In this document: piece after piece, positions 33,330 to 43,495 of the stretch
Layout: every line of letters starts with the position of its first letter
Position numbering within the stretch: the stretch's first letter is position 1
Source: Actinomycetes bacterium
GTDB lineage: Bacteria > Actinomycetota > Coriobacteriia > Anaerosomatales > Anaerosomataceae
Direction of reading: 5' to 3'
NCBI GenBank assembly: GCA_022839745.1
Contig: JALHJB010000002.1
Coordinates: 1-64,000 of the forward strand
Length of the DNA stretch: 64,000 nt
Position numbers and translations under genes: made by a program
Notes under the pieces: model-generated
The model's input: the letters and a program-made list of their open reading frames with translations, nothing else
Databases searched by the model: none
Told to the model about the DNA's origin: nothing

Positions 33330-34399
33330 ACGTGTCGGTCGCATACGCGATCGCGGCGGCCGTGTGTCTTACGGCGGGTTGGTTCGTCCCGGCGCTTGTG
33401 ATGCGCGCGCTCGCGCCCACGTTGCGCGGGTCCCGGCTGAGGGCTACCAACTACCGGGGCCGCACCGTTTTCCTCGGCCTTGGCCTCGTGTGGGTGGTCT
33501 GGGTGATCTCGCTGATGGTGGCGAGCACCGCGTTCGATGTGGTCCGCCACTTCGTGGAGTCTTCGCCCGAGGGGTATACGGTGGCGCTCTTCGAGGGGCC
33601 GCTCACGCTGCCGCTCTACGGGGTCCCGTTGATGCTGGTGGGCATCTCGGTGCTGCTCGGGTTCATGGACGACCTCTTCGGCACGCACGACGACAAAGGC
33701 TTCCACGGCCATCTCTCCGCGCTCTCATCCGGCCGACTCACCACCGGCGGCCTCAAGGCGCTCGGTATCGGCGCGATCTCGGCAGTGTATGCCTGGCACA
33801 TCGCCCAGGGCCGGTCCGCCGCGGCGTCGGGCTGGATGGAGACCGTCGCTACGTGGCTGCTGGCAACGCTTGTGATCGCGCTCAGCGCCAACTTCATCAA
33901 CCTGATGGATCTGCGGCCCGGGCGTGCGCTCAAGGTGTACAGCCTGCTCATCGTGATAGCCGCGCCGCTGTTCGCGGTCGACGCCTCCCGGGCGTTCAGT
34001 GTGTACGCTTCCTCGCTCGCCGAGCTCGGAGTCGCTCCGTGGCTGTCCGTGGATACCCTGCTCGCCGCTCTCCTCATGGTGCTGGTGCTGCTCGGCCCCG
34101 TGGCTGCGGTCTGGCGGTTCGACCTCGGCGAAGAGGGCATGCTCGGCGATGCGGGCAGCAACGTCATGGGCGCGATCGTCGGCTACCTGCTGGCCTCGGC
34201 GCTGCCGCTTGAGTGGATGGCCGCAGCTGCGGCGGCGCTCCTGGCGCTCAACGTGCTGTCCGAGCGGGTCTCATATAGTGCGGTCATCGAGCGTGTGGCG
34301 CCCTTGCGTGCGCTCGACAGGCTCGGCAGGCTGACGGATGAGGCCGCCGGCGTGGTGGAGGCTGAAGGCGGGGAAGCGCTGGAGGAGCACGAGGCGTAG
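33326..34399 (+). CDS. MraY/WecA-like glycosyl-phosphate transferase
   Basis: Polytopic 357-aa member of the GT4 / undecaprenyl-phosphate transferase family. Catalytic features: Asp pair in LLGFMDDLFG, NFINLMDLRPGRALK (the N-x-x-N-x-x-D region; the last Asp binds Mg), and GMLGDAGSN. It is clearly distinct from the true MraY at 53197. It probably loads a sugar phosphate on a polyprenyl carrier, starting a wall polymer or an exported glycan. ATG 33326 has SD CCGGAGGTG and overlaps the previous stop. The C-terminus is acidic. Substrate unknown. Confidence 0.82.
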   Translation: MNVSVAYAIAAAVCLTAGWFVPALVMRALAPTLRGSRLRATNYRGRTVFLGLGLVWVVWVISLMVASTAFDVVRHFVESSPEGYTVALFEGPLTLPLYGVPLMLVGISVLLGFMDDLFGTHDDKGFHGHLSALSSGRLTTGGLKALGIGAISAVYAWHIAQGRSAAASGWMETVATWLLATLVIALSANFINLMDLRPGRALKVYSLLIVIAAPLFAVDASRAFSVYASSLAELGVAPWLSVDTLLAALLMVLVLLGPVAAVWRFDLGEEGMLGDAGSNVMGAIVGYLLASALPLEWMAAAAAALLALNVLSERVSYSAVIERVAPLRALDRLGRLTDEAAGVVEAEGGEALEEHEA

Positions 34400-34459
34400 C
34401 GGGACCGGAGGGTCTTGGCCGGCAGGACGCGCACAGGTGTCATGCTGCCCAGGCTGTAG

Positions 34460-36123
<1,664 letters not shown>

Positions 36124-36124
<1 letters not shown>

Positions 36125-37227
36125 TGAGCCGGGTGCTCGATACCTTCCTTGATCTGGTGCGTATCCCCAGTCCCACCGGCCGCGAGGCGGGTGTGGCGGC
36201 ATATGTTGCCGACGCGCTCCGTGAGGCGGGGTGTGCCGTTCGCGTCGATGACACGCGGGAGGCGACCGGGGCTGACACCGGCAACGTGATCGCCGATCTG
36301 CCCGGCTCTCTCGGCGGCGGGACGATAGCGCTGTCCGCACACATGGACTGCGTGCAGCCGTGCGAGGGTGTCGAGCCCGTGGTGTCCGGCGGTGTGGTGC
36401 GTAGCGCGGGCGAGACCGTGCTCGGCGGCGACGACAAGGTGGGTCTGGCGGCGATCATCGAAGCGGTGCGCCGGCTGGCCGAGCAGGGCGGCGAGCACCG
36501 TCCGCTGAAGCTGCTTCTCACGGTTTCCGAGGAAGCCGGGCTGCTAGGGGCGAAGGCGCTCGCCCCCGCCGACGCGGCTGCGGCGCTGTGCCTGGTCCTC
36601 GATGCCGACGGTCCGGTCGGCGGGATCGTGGTGGGGGCGCCGAGCCACCACACGTTCACCGCCACGTTCACCGGCAGGGCGGCACATGCCGGGGTGGAGC
36701 CGGAGAAGGGTATCTCGGCGATCACCATGGCGGCCGACGCCATCTCCCGGATGCGGCTGGGTAGGATCGATCCGCACTCCACCGCGAACATCGGGTCCAT
36801 CAACGGCGGTACCGCCACGAACGTGGTCGCGCCATCATGCGTGCTCACCGGCGAGTGCCGCTCGCTCGATACGGCGTTCGCCGAGGCCATCAGGGCCGAT
36901 ATGGATGCGGCTATGGCGGATGCGGCTGCCGCGGCAGGTGGCTCGGTCTCTGTGGAGTGGGAGCACGCGTACCCCGGCTTCACTGCTCCGGCCGACTCAC
37001 CTGAAGTGCGTCTGGTCGAACGCTCGTGCGCGGCGATCGGCGTGGAATCACGGACCTACACCACCGGTGGCGGGAGCGATGCCAACGTGTTCGCCGGCTA
37101 CGGTGTGCCCACGCTGGTGCTGGGAACCGGCATGACGAACGTCCACTCGACCGATGAGTGTCTCGAGGTCCTGCAGCTCGAACGGTTGGCCGACCTGCTC
37201 GTCGCGATGGCCCGCACTCCGGAGTAG
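36124..37227 (+). CDS. M20-family peptidase (PepT-like)
   Basis: Zinc aminopeptidase/tripeptidase-like enzyme, 367 aa. Metal ligands are His in ALSAHMDC, Asp in VLGGDDKVGLAAI, Glu in TVSEEAGLLGA, Asp in LVLDADG and His in TNVHSTDE. The dimerisation lid domain is present (THxF...GRAAHAGVEPEKGISAI). No signal peptide, so cytoplasmic. It resembles PepT-like members more than DapE. Translationally coupled to pyrG. Confidence 0.87.
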
Positions 37228-37234
37228 GAGCCCG

Positions 37235-38296
37235 ATGCGCCTCATCTGGGGCACAGTCAGCGGTATCAACGAGACCACTTCTCAGGTGGAGCGCCTTACG
37301 GTGCTGCTCGATGGCAGCGTGCAGCCACACCCGGCGGTGTCATACCCGCCGCTCGCAGGCCACTGCTCGGTCGGGGAACGGGTGCTCTGCAACACCACGG
37401 CCGTTGACCTCGGTCTTGGCACCGGCGGCGATCACTTCGTGGTTGCCAGGGCGGGCGAAGGCGTGGTCGTCGATGACCCCGTGCCCGGCCACATCATGAA
37501 GCTCCGGTACACGCCACTGCAGCGTGACGTGACCACGGTGGAAGAGCCGGTGAGCCCCCATCATGAGGCGATGGCCGACGCGCGAACGCTCGACGGCCTT
37601 CCCGTGGTGTGCTGCGGTCTGCACAGCCAGGTTCCGCTCGCGGCCGCGGCGGCCAAGGAGCGCCGTCCGGGCGTTCGTATCGCCTACGTGATGACCGATG
37701 AGTCCGCCTTGCCGATGGCGTTGTCGCGGCTGGTGCCCCGCATGCTTGAGGCGGGTCTCGTAGACGAGACGATCACGTGTGGCCAGGCGTTCGGGGGCCG
37801 GCTCGAGGCGGTCAATCTCTACTCGGGGCTGCTTGCGGCGCGGCATGTCGTGCGCGCCGACCTGGCGATAGTGGCGATCGGGCCGGGGATCCCCGGCACC
37901 GCGACACCGTTCGGCCACAGCGGAGTGGCGCAGGGTCAGGCGGTGAACGCCGCTGGCGCGCTTGGCGGAAGACCGATAGGGGTTCCACGGCTGTCATTCG
38001 CCGACCCACGCCCTCGTCATGTGCCCCTCTCGCATCAGACCATCACCGCGCTTGGCGCGGTAGCGCTCACCTCGGCCGAGATACCCGTCCCCCGGCTGCC
38101 TGTCGATCATGCGCGACAGGTGGACGAGGCGTTCGAGCGCTCAGGGCTGTGGGACCGCCACACGCGTGTGGACGTTCCGATCGACAGCGCACCCGATACA
38201 CGGGGGATCGAGGTCCGGACGATGGGGAGGGACTTCAGCGCCGACCCCGCGTTCTTCCTCGCCGCCGCCGCCGCTGGATGGATCGCGGCGAGCTGA
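37235..38296 (+). CDS. DUF3866-family protein
   Basis: A 353-aa protein of unknown function. It begins MRLIWGTVSGINETTSQVERL, followed by VGERVLCNTTAVDLGLGTGG, GLHSQVPLAAAA, YVMTDESALPMALSRLV and GPGIPGTATPFGHSGVAQG, features I associate with DUF3866. ATG 37235 follows GGAGTAGGAG, 7 bp after the peptidase. No signal or membrane segment, so soluble. Co-transcribed with pyrG and the M20 peptidase by spacing. Confidence 0.8.
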   Translation: MRLIWGTVSGINETTSQVERLTVLLDGSVQPHPAVSYPPLAGHCSVGERVLCNTTAVDLGLGTGGDHFVVARAGEGVVVDDPVPGHIMKLRYTPLQRDVTTVEEPVSPHHEAMADARTLDGLPVVCCGLHSQVPLAAAAAKERRPGVRIAYVMTDESALPMALSRLVPRMLEAGLVDETITCGQAFGGRLEAVNLYSGLLAARHVVRADLAIVAIGPGIPGTATPFGHSGVAQGQAVNAAGALGGRPIGVPRLSFADPRPRHVPLSHQTITALGAVALTSAEIPVPRLPVDHARQVDEAFERSGLWDRHTRVDVPIDSAPDTRGIEVRTMGRDFSADPAFFLAAAAAGWIAAS

Positions 38297-38325
38297 GAAG
38301 CGCCGGATCCGCTGGTCACCCACAT

Positions 38326-38341
38326 ATGCACGATCGTGCAT
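38326..38341. promoter_or_regulatory. 16-bp perfect palindrome upstream of xerD
   Basis: ATGCACGATCGTGCAT reads identically on both strands. It lies in the 192-bp AT-richer gap between the DUF3866 gene and xerD, about 150 bp before xerD, and looks like a repressor operator. No regulator can be named. Confidence 0.4.
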
Positions 38342-38475
38342 GTCTCGATGCGCGAATGTCACGCAATCCGCGCCACGTTATGTTCGGGGTCGCGTAGTAT
38401 CGGGTAGATACTAAAGATTGCGGTTTACATACGCCGTTCGTCCTGCGACTTATGCCGTTCACTCCGGAAGTATGG

Positions 38476-38489
38476 TATTGTGCCCTCCA
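38476..38489 (+). promoter_or_regulatory. Possible leaderless promoter of xerD
   Basis: TATTGT at 38476-38481 is followed by 7 nt and then the xerD ATG (38489), the spacing expected for a leaderless transcript. No good SD precedes this ATG. A -35 is not clear. Confidence 0.3.
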
Positions 38490-39394
38490 TGGATAACAGA
38501 CTACTCGAGGACTTCCTGGGATACCTCGCTGTAGAGCGGGGCGCGTCGAGCCACACGATCAGCGCGTACAAGGGAGATCTCACCGCATACCTGGCGCACC
38601 TCGCGGAGCGTTCCGTCTCTCCGCTGGATGCTACACGCGACGACGTCGTCGCGTTCATGTCGCTCCTGCAGTCCAAGGGTATGGCAGCGAGCACCGTGGA
38701 GCGGAAGATCGCCGCGGTGAAGAGCTTCCACGCGTACCTCGTGCGCGAGGGGTTCACGGAGAGCCATCCCACTATCGATGTCACGCTCCCCAAGGTTCCC
38801 GCGCGTCTGCCCGATGTGATTTCGATCGAGGACGCGAACCGGTTGCTCTCGCAGCCGTTTCCCGAAGGACCGGTCGGCTACCGCGACCGCGCCGTTCTCG
38901 AGACCCTCTATGGGTGCGGGTTGCGGGTGAGCGAGCTGACCGGGCTGGACCTCAAGGACCTCGATCTCGAGGCCGGTTTCATCCGGGTGCTTGGCAAGGG
39001 GGGCAAGGAGCGACTGGTCCCCATCGCGGGAGAAGCGGTCGAGGCCATGAGCGACTACCTACAGCACGGGCGTCCGTACCTGCGTGCGAAGAAGGCGACC
39101 ACCCGGCAGGATCCGAACGCTGTATTCCTCAACATGCGTGGCGGCCGGTTCACACGCCAGGCGGTCTTCGGGATCGTCCGCGACTACGGGGCCAAGGTAG
39201 GCCTGCAGCTCCACCCGCACACGCTGCGCCACTCCTTCGCGACCCACATGCTGCAGGGCGGCGCCGAGCTGCGCGCGCTCCAGGAGATGCTCGGTCATGC
39301 CGACATCAGCACCACGCAGGTCTATACGCATGTCGATCGCACGCACGTCCGCGAGGAGTACCTCACCACGCACCCCCGCGCGCGGATGCGCTGA
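38489..39394 (+). CDS. xerD: Site-specific tyrosine recombinase XerD
   Basis: Tyrosine recombinase, 301 aa, resolving chromosome dimers at dif. The SAM-like N-domain (MDNRLLEDFLGYLAVERGAS) precedes the catalytic domain with Arg146 (GCGLRVSEL), Lys173 (GKGGKERL), His244-Arg247 (HTLRHSF), His270 (LGHAD) and nucleophile Tyr279 (TQVYTHV). All active residues are intact. ATG 38489 fits the family; GTG 38480 would add three residues and has CCGGAAG upstream. Its place after pyrG matches Mycobacterium (Rv1699-Rv1701). Confidence 0.95.
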   Translation: MDNRLLEDFLGYLAVERGASSHTISAYKGDLTAYLAHLAERSVSPLDATRDDVVAFMSLLQSKGMAASTVERKIAAVKSFHAYLVREGFTESHPTIDVTLPKVPARLPDVISIEDANRLLSQPFPEGPVGYRDRAVLETLYGCGLRVSELTGLDLKDLDLEAGFIRVLGKGGKERLVPIAGEAVEAMSDYLQHGRPYLRAKKATTRQDPNAVFLNMRGGRFTRQAVFGIVRDYGAKVGLQLHPHTLRHSFATHMLQGGAELRALQEMLGHADISTTQVYTHVDRTHVREEYLTTHPRARMR

Positions 39395-39403
39395 ACCGTG
39401 TCC

Positions 39404-39420
39404 GGCAGGCAGCGCCTGCC
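39404..39420 (+). terminator. Stem-loop after xerD
   Basis: GGCAGGC and GCCTGCC pair around an AGC loop, 10 bp past the xerD stop. No T-tract, so termination may be weak or Rho-dependent. Confidence 0.4.
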
Positions 39421-39540
39421 CCACAGACGCGGCGTAGCGGCTGTGCAGCCCCGATCGCAAGCGCTCACTTCTCGCTCATGACCGCCTTGCGCGCCCCTCG
39501 CGCGCCGTTCTTCACGCTGCTTCACGATTCTGGCGAAGAA

Positions 39541-39572
39541 CCGTGGTAGTTCGTGTTACCACGGGGTAAAAT
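39541..39572 (+). promoter_or_regulatory. bmpA promoter with overlapping inverted repeat
   Basis: TAAAAT (39567-39572) is a good -10. Upstream, CCGTGGTA (39541-39548) and TACCACGG (39557-39564) form a perfect 8-bp-arm inverted repeat with an 8-nt gap covering the -35 zone. It reads as a repressor operator controlling the nucleoside transporter operon. Confidence 0.5.
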
Positions 39573-39615
39573 GAATCTGGCGTACCCAGTTTCTGCATAG
39601 GAGGCGGATCGCAGC

Positions 39616-40692
39616 GTGAACGCGAAGACGAGTAGGATCCTCGCCCTGCTTCTGGCACTGATGCTCGTTGTGGCATTCGTGCCCGGTTGTGCGGCCGAGG
39701 AGGAGCCCGCGGAAGAGCCCGCGGCGGAGGAGCCCGTCGCCGAGGAGCCTGCACTCAAGGCTGCGATGGTGACGGACGTTGGTGGTCTGGGCGACAAGTC
39801 GTTCAACGACCTCGCGTACGAAGGCCTGAAGCGGGCCGAGTCCGAACTGGGTGTGGAGATCGAGGTCCTGGAGTCCGCTGAGATCACGGACTATGAGACC
39901 AACATCGACTCCCTGGCCAACGCCGGCTTCAGCCCGATCTTTGCAGTCGGCTTCCTGATGACCGACACCGTGGTCAAGATGGCTCCGCAGTATCCGGACA
40001 CGCTGTTCGGCGGTGTCGATGAGTTCTTCGAGACCCCGATTCCCAACGTGGTCGGCCTGAACTTCAAGGAAGAAGAGGGCAGCTACCTTGCGGGTGTCGT
40101 GGCCGGCATGGCCACGGTGGACAAGTTCGACACCAGGCTCAATGACAAGAACGTCATCGGCTTCGTCGGCGGCATGGATACTCCGCTCATCCGCAAGTTC
40201 GAAGCGGGTTACGCGGCTGGCGCGAAGGCGGTCAACCCGGACGTGCAGGTCATCGCGCTGTACACCGGAAGCTTCACCGACCAGGCGAAGGGCAAGGAGC
40301 TCGGACTGTCGCTCATCGAGCAGGGTGCTGACGTCATCTACGCAGCGGCCGGCGCGTGCGGCACGGGCACCATCCAGGCGTGCCAGGAGAAGGGCGCCCT
40401 GTTCATCGGTGTCGACGCCGACCAGTACCTCACGGTCCCGGGCAGCGGCGATGTCATGCTGACCTCGATGATGAAGCGCGTCGACAACGCCGTGTACATG
40501 ACCATCGAGTCCGTGATCAACGACGAGTTCGCCGGTGGTACGAACCAGGTCTTCGGTCTCAAGGAGGGTGGCGTGGAGCTCGCTCCGTACCACGACTTCG
40601 AGTCCAAGGTCCCACAGGCGATCAAGGACGCCGTGCAGAAGGCGACCGACGATATCGTCGGCGGCACCATCACCGTCCCTGAGGCTCCGTAG
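39616..40692 (+). CDS. bmpA: BMP-family nucleoside-binding lipoprotein
   Basis: Substrate-binding protein, 358 aa, of a purine-nucleoside-type ABC importer. The lipoprotein signal ends VPGC with Cys25 as the lipidation site, followed by an acidic EEPA-repeat tether (~26-45). The BMP fold begins KAAMVTDVGGLGDKSFNDLA and continues with VGGMDTPLIRKFEAGYAAG and VIYAAAGACGTG. GTG 39616 has SD TAGGAGGCG. First gene of the operon; the hairpin that follows may keep the binding protein in excess over the membrane parts. Confidence 0.93.
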   Translation: MNAKTSRILALLLALMLVVAFVPGCAAEEEPAEEPAAEEPVAEEPALKAAMVTDVGGLGDKSFNDLAYEGLKRAESELGVEIEVLESAEITDYETNIDSLANAGFSPIFAVGFLMTDTVVKMAPQYPDTLFGGVDEFFETPIPNVVGLNFKEEEGSYLAGVVAGMATVDKFDTRLNDKNVIGFVGGMDTPLIRKFEAGYAAGAKAVNPDVQVIALYTGSFTDQAKGKELGLSLIEQGADVIYAAAGACGTGTIQACQEKGALFIGVDADQYLTVPGSGDVMLTSMMKRVDNAVYMTIESVINDEFAGGTNQVFGLKEGGVELAPYHDFESKVPQAIKDAVQKATDDIVGGTITVPEAP

Positions 40693-40738
40693 GCTCCATC
40701 CCGGGTCAACGCGTCTGCTGGCGACGACCCGATTACGC

Positions 40739-40776
40739 TACACTCGAGGGGCGGCCTGCACAGCGGGTCGCCCCTC
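40739..40776 (+). terminator. Intercistronic stem-loop after bmpA, with a possible -10
   Basis: GAGGGGCGGCC (40746-40756) pairs with GGTCGCCCCTC (40766-40776): 11 bp with one G-U and a 9-nt loop. No T-tract follows, so partial termination or 3'-end protection of bmpA mRNA is more likely than full stop. TACACT at 40739-40744 could be a weak -10. Confidence 0.45.
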
Positions 40777-40817
40777 CCGCATCCTGGGTTCGTTAGGCGT
40801 GATGGAGAGGACCGCTG

Positions 40818-42371
40818 ATGGCCGTACTCGAGCTTCGCGACGTCACGAAGGTGTTCCCGGGGGTCGTGGCCAACGACCGGGTGTCCTTCTCCCTGGAGAA
40901 GGGTGAGATCCTCGCGCTTCTCGGTGAGAATGGAGCCGGCAAGTCGACGATCATGAACGTCGTCTATGGCCTGCTTTCCTCCGACGGTGGCGAGATCCTC
41001 ATCGATGGCGAGCCGGTCAATATGCGCTCGCCACGTCAGGCGATCGACCTCGGCATCGGCATGGTGCACCAGCACTTCATGCTGATCGAGCCCCTGACGG
41101 TCACCGAGAACATCGTGCTCGGTCGCGAGCCCGGCCGGCTGGGGGTCATCGATTTCGCACTTGCCCGCACGCGGGTGGTCGAGCTCTCCGAGCGCTATGG
41201 CCTGAAGGTCGATCCCGACGCGAAGATCGCCGACCTCGCGGTGGGCATGCAGCAGCGAGTGGAGATCCTGAAGGCCCTCTATCAGGGCGCCCGCGTGTTG
41301 ATCCTTGATGAGCCCACGGCAGTGCTCACGCCGCAGGAGGTGCGCGAGCTTTTCGCCGTGATCAGGTCGCTGGTGGATGAGGGGCTCTCGGTCGTCTTCA
41401 TCACCCACAAGCTTGAAGAGGTCATGGCCGTCTCTGACCGCATCATCGTGATGCGCGCAGGGCGCGTGGTGGGCGAGACGAGGCCCGAGGAGACCGACGA
41501 CGTGGGCCTGGCGCGCATGATGGTTGGGCGCGATGTGGTTCTGCGCGTGGAGAAGCCGCCGTCGACGTGCGGCGACACGGTCCTGGCCGTCAAGGACCTG
41601 CATGTGATGGGCGATCGCGGCCTGGAGGCTGTGGCCGGTGTGAGCTTCACCGTGTGCGCCGGCGAGGTCGTTGCAGTGGCTGGGGTGAGCGGTAACGGGC
41701 AGACCGAGCTCATCGAATCGATCGTGGGGCTGCGCAAGCCGACCTCGGGCACCGTGCATCTGAAGGATATCGACATCACGCACGCTGGCCCGCGCAAGTC
41801 GATCGAGGCCGGAGTGTCGCACATCCCCGAGGACAGGCATCGCCGGGGGCTCGTTCTGCAGTTCGACATCGCGGAGAACCTCGTGCTCGGCGACCACAGG
41901 CTCCCGCCGTATGCGAAGAACGGCATCATGAAGCCGAAGGTCATCGCCGAGATGGCCGAGAAGCGCATCGCCGACTACGACGTGCGCACTCCCTCGGTGA
42001 GCGTGCTTGCCGGGAACCTCTCGGGGGGCAACCAACAGAAGCTGGTGGTCGCGCGTGAGATCGGCCGCGAACCGATGCTGCTTATAGCCGCGCAGCCGAC
42101 CCGTGGGCTCGACGTGGGCGCCATCGAGTTCGTGCATCGTGAAGTGCTCGCCGAGCGGGCCAGGGGCCGCGCTGTCTTGCTCGTGAGCCTGGAACTGGAG
42201 GAGATCCTCTCGCTCGCCGACCGGGTGCTCGTGATGTACGAGGGGCGGATCGTGCGGGAGCTCAGTGCCGAGGAGGCCGACGCCGAGACGCTCGGCTACT
42301 ACATGACCGGTGGCGGGGGAGACAAGCTCGCCGCCGATGGCGTCGTGCCGGTGATGGGAGGTCAGCAGTGA
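40818..42371 (+). CDS. Nucleoside ABC transporter ATP-binding protein (two ABC domains)
   Basis: Tandem ABC ATPase of 517 aa, sugar/nucleoside (CUT2-like) type. The first domain has Walker A LLGENGAGKST, VHQHFMLIEPLTVTENI and Walker B VLILDEPTAVLTPQE. The second has a degenerate Walker A (AGVSGNGQTELIESI) and signature NLSGGNQQKLVVAREI, followed by IAAQPTRGLDVGA. The degenerate second site is normal in this family. ATG has SD GAGAGGA. It energises the two permeases encoded next. Confidence 0.94.
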   Translation: MAVLELRDVTKVFPGVVANDRVSFSLEKGEILALLGENGAGKSTIMNVVYGLLSSDGGEILIDGEPVNMRSPRQAIDLGIGMVHQHFMLIEPLTVTENIVLGREPGRLGVIDFALARTRVVELSERYGLKVDPDAKIADLAVGMQQRVEILKALYQGARVLILDEPTAVLTPQEVRELFAVIRSLVDEGLSVVFITHKLEEVMAVSDRIIVMRAGRVVGETRPEETDDVGLARMMVGRDVVLRVEKPPSTCGDTVLAVKDLHVMGDRGLEAVAGVSFTVCAGEVVAVAGVSGNGQTELIESIVGLRKPTSGTVHLKDIDITHAGPRKSIEAGVSHIPEDRHRRGLVLQFDIAENLVLGDHRLPPYAKNGIMKPKVIAEMAEKRIADYDVRTPSVSVLAGNLSGGNQQKLVVAREIGREPMLLIAAQPTRGLDVGAIEFVHREVLAERARGRAVLLVSLELEEILSLADRVLVMYEGRIVRELSAEEADAETLGYYMTGGGGDKLAADGVVPVMGGQQ

Positions 42372-43495
42372 GCGAGCCGCGTGAAGGCACGGTGGTCCAA
42401 CGCCGCTGGATGACCATCCTGCAGAAGGCCGGGACGCCCGTCATCTCAGCGCTTCTGGCGATCGCGGTGGGCTCGATCATCATCTGGGCCTCCGGCTACG
42501 ACCCGCTCGCGGCGTTCGCCGCGTTGTTCAAAGGCTCGTTCGGCTCTCCAAAGGCCGTGGGCGACACGCTGCTGAAGTCGACACCGCTGATCCTCACCGG
42601 TCTTGCGGTGGCGTACGGCTTCAGGGCGGGCCTGTTCAACATCGGTGCCGAGGGCCAGTTGTTCATGGGCGGGCTGGCCGCCACCGCGGTTGGCCTGGCG
42701 CTTGGCGCCACGTCCTGGTGGATATCGGTGCCCCTGATGCTGCTGGCGGCCATGCTCGCCGGAGCCGCATGGGCGTTCATTCCTGCGCTGCTCAAGGCGC
42801 GCATCGGCGCTCACGAGGTCATCACCACGATGATGTTCACCTACATCGGCAGGTACTTCGTGAGCTATCTGGTGAACGGACCGATGAAGGAGCCAGGCAA
42901 CATCCCTCAGACGCCGGCTCTTGATCCCTCCGCGCAGTTGCCGAGGATAGCCACGCTGTTCTCCGAGGGTGCCCGCGAGGCGCTCCCGATCCTCAATCTC
43001 GGCCGCGCACACATGGGGATCTTCGTCGCGCTGATCGCCGCAGTCGTGATCTGGCTCATCCTGAAGTACACCACGCTGGGCTTCGAGAACCGGGCGGTGG
43101 GCTTCAACCGGTGGGCGTCGGAAACGGCGGGCATCTCGGTGCAGTGGACGACGGTGAAGGCACTGTGCATCTCGGGTGTGCTCGCGGGCCTTGCGGGGGC
43201 GACGGAGGTCATGGGCGTGCATCACCGCCTGTTCGATCAGTTCTCCTCCGGGTTTGGATTCACCGGCATCGCGGTCGCACTGCTGGCGAAGAACCATCCG
43301 CTCGGCGTCATCCCCGCGGCGCTGCTGTTCGGTGCGCTCTCGGCCGGAGCGACGACGATGCAGTTCGAGGCCAAGGTGCCGCAGGACATCATCCAGATCA
43401 TCCAGGCGCTCGTCATCTTCTTCGTAGCGGCGGAGGAGATCGTCTTGTGGTTCGTCCGCCGGCGTCAGAAGGAGGCGATCAGCCATGCTGGATAG
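42368..43495 (+). CDS. Nucleoside ABC transporter permease 1
   Basis: Membrane component of 375 aa, about nine helices, BPD_transp_2 family. Signature stretches include GFRAGLFNIGAEGQLFMGGL and AGLAGATEVMGVHHRLFDQFSSGFGFTGIAVALLA. GTG start overlaps the ATPase stop by 4 nt with SD GGGAGGTC. It overlaps the next permease by 11 nt, so the pair is translated together. Confidence 0.93.
   Translation: MSEPREGTVVQRRWMTILQKAGTPVISALLAIAVGSIIIWASGYDPLAAFAALFKGSFGSPKAVGDTLLKSTPLILTGLAVAYGFRAGLFNIGAEGQLFMGGLAATAVGLALGATSWWISVPLMLLAAMLAGAAWAFIPALLKARIGAHEVITTMMFTYIGRYFVSYLVNGPMKEPGNIPQTPALDPSAQLPRIATLFSEGAREALPILNLGRAHMGIFVALIAAVVIWLILKYTTLGFENRAVGFNRWASETAGISVQWTTVKALCISGVLAGLAGATEVMGVHHRLFDQFSSGFGFTGIAVALLAKNHPLGVIPAALLFGALSAGATTMQFEAKVPQDIIQIIQALVIFFVAAEEIVLWFVRRRQKEAISHAG

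Noticed and set aside
38365..38395. A dif-like site near xerD (GTTATGTTC resembles a XerD arm)
   Set aside because: The matching XerC arm and 6-8 bp centre are missing, so similarity is limited to one short stretch.
40338..42137. A 599-aa open frame on the minus strand opposite the ABC ATPase
   Set aside because: Low-complexity antisense composition and no family motif; the plus strand encodes a clear ABC protein.
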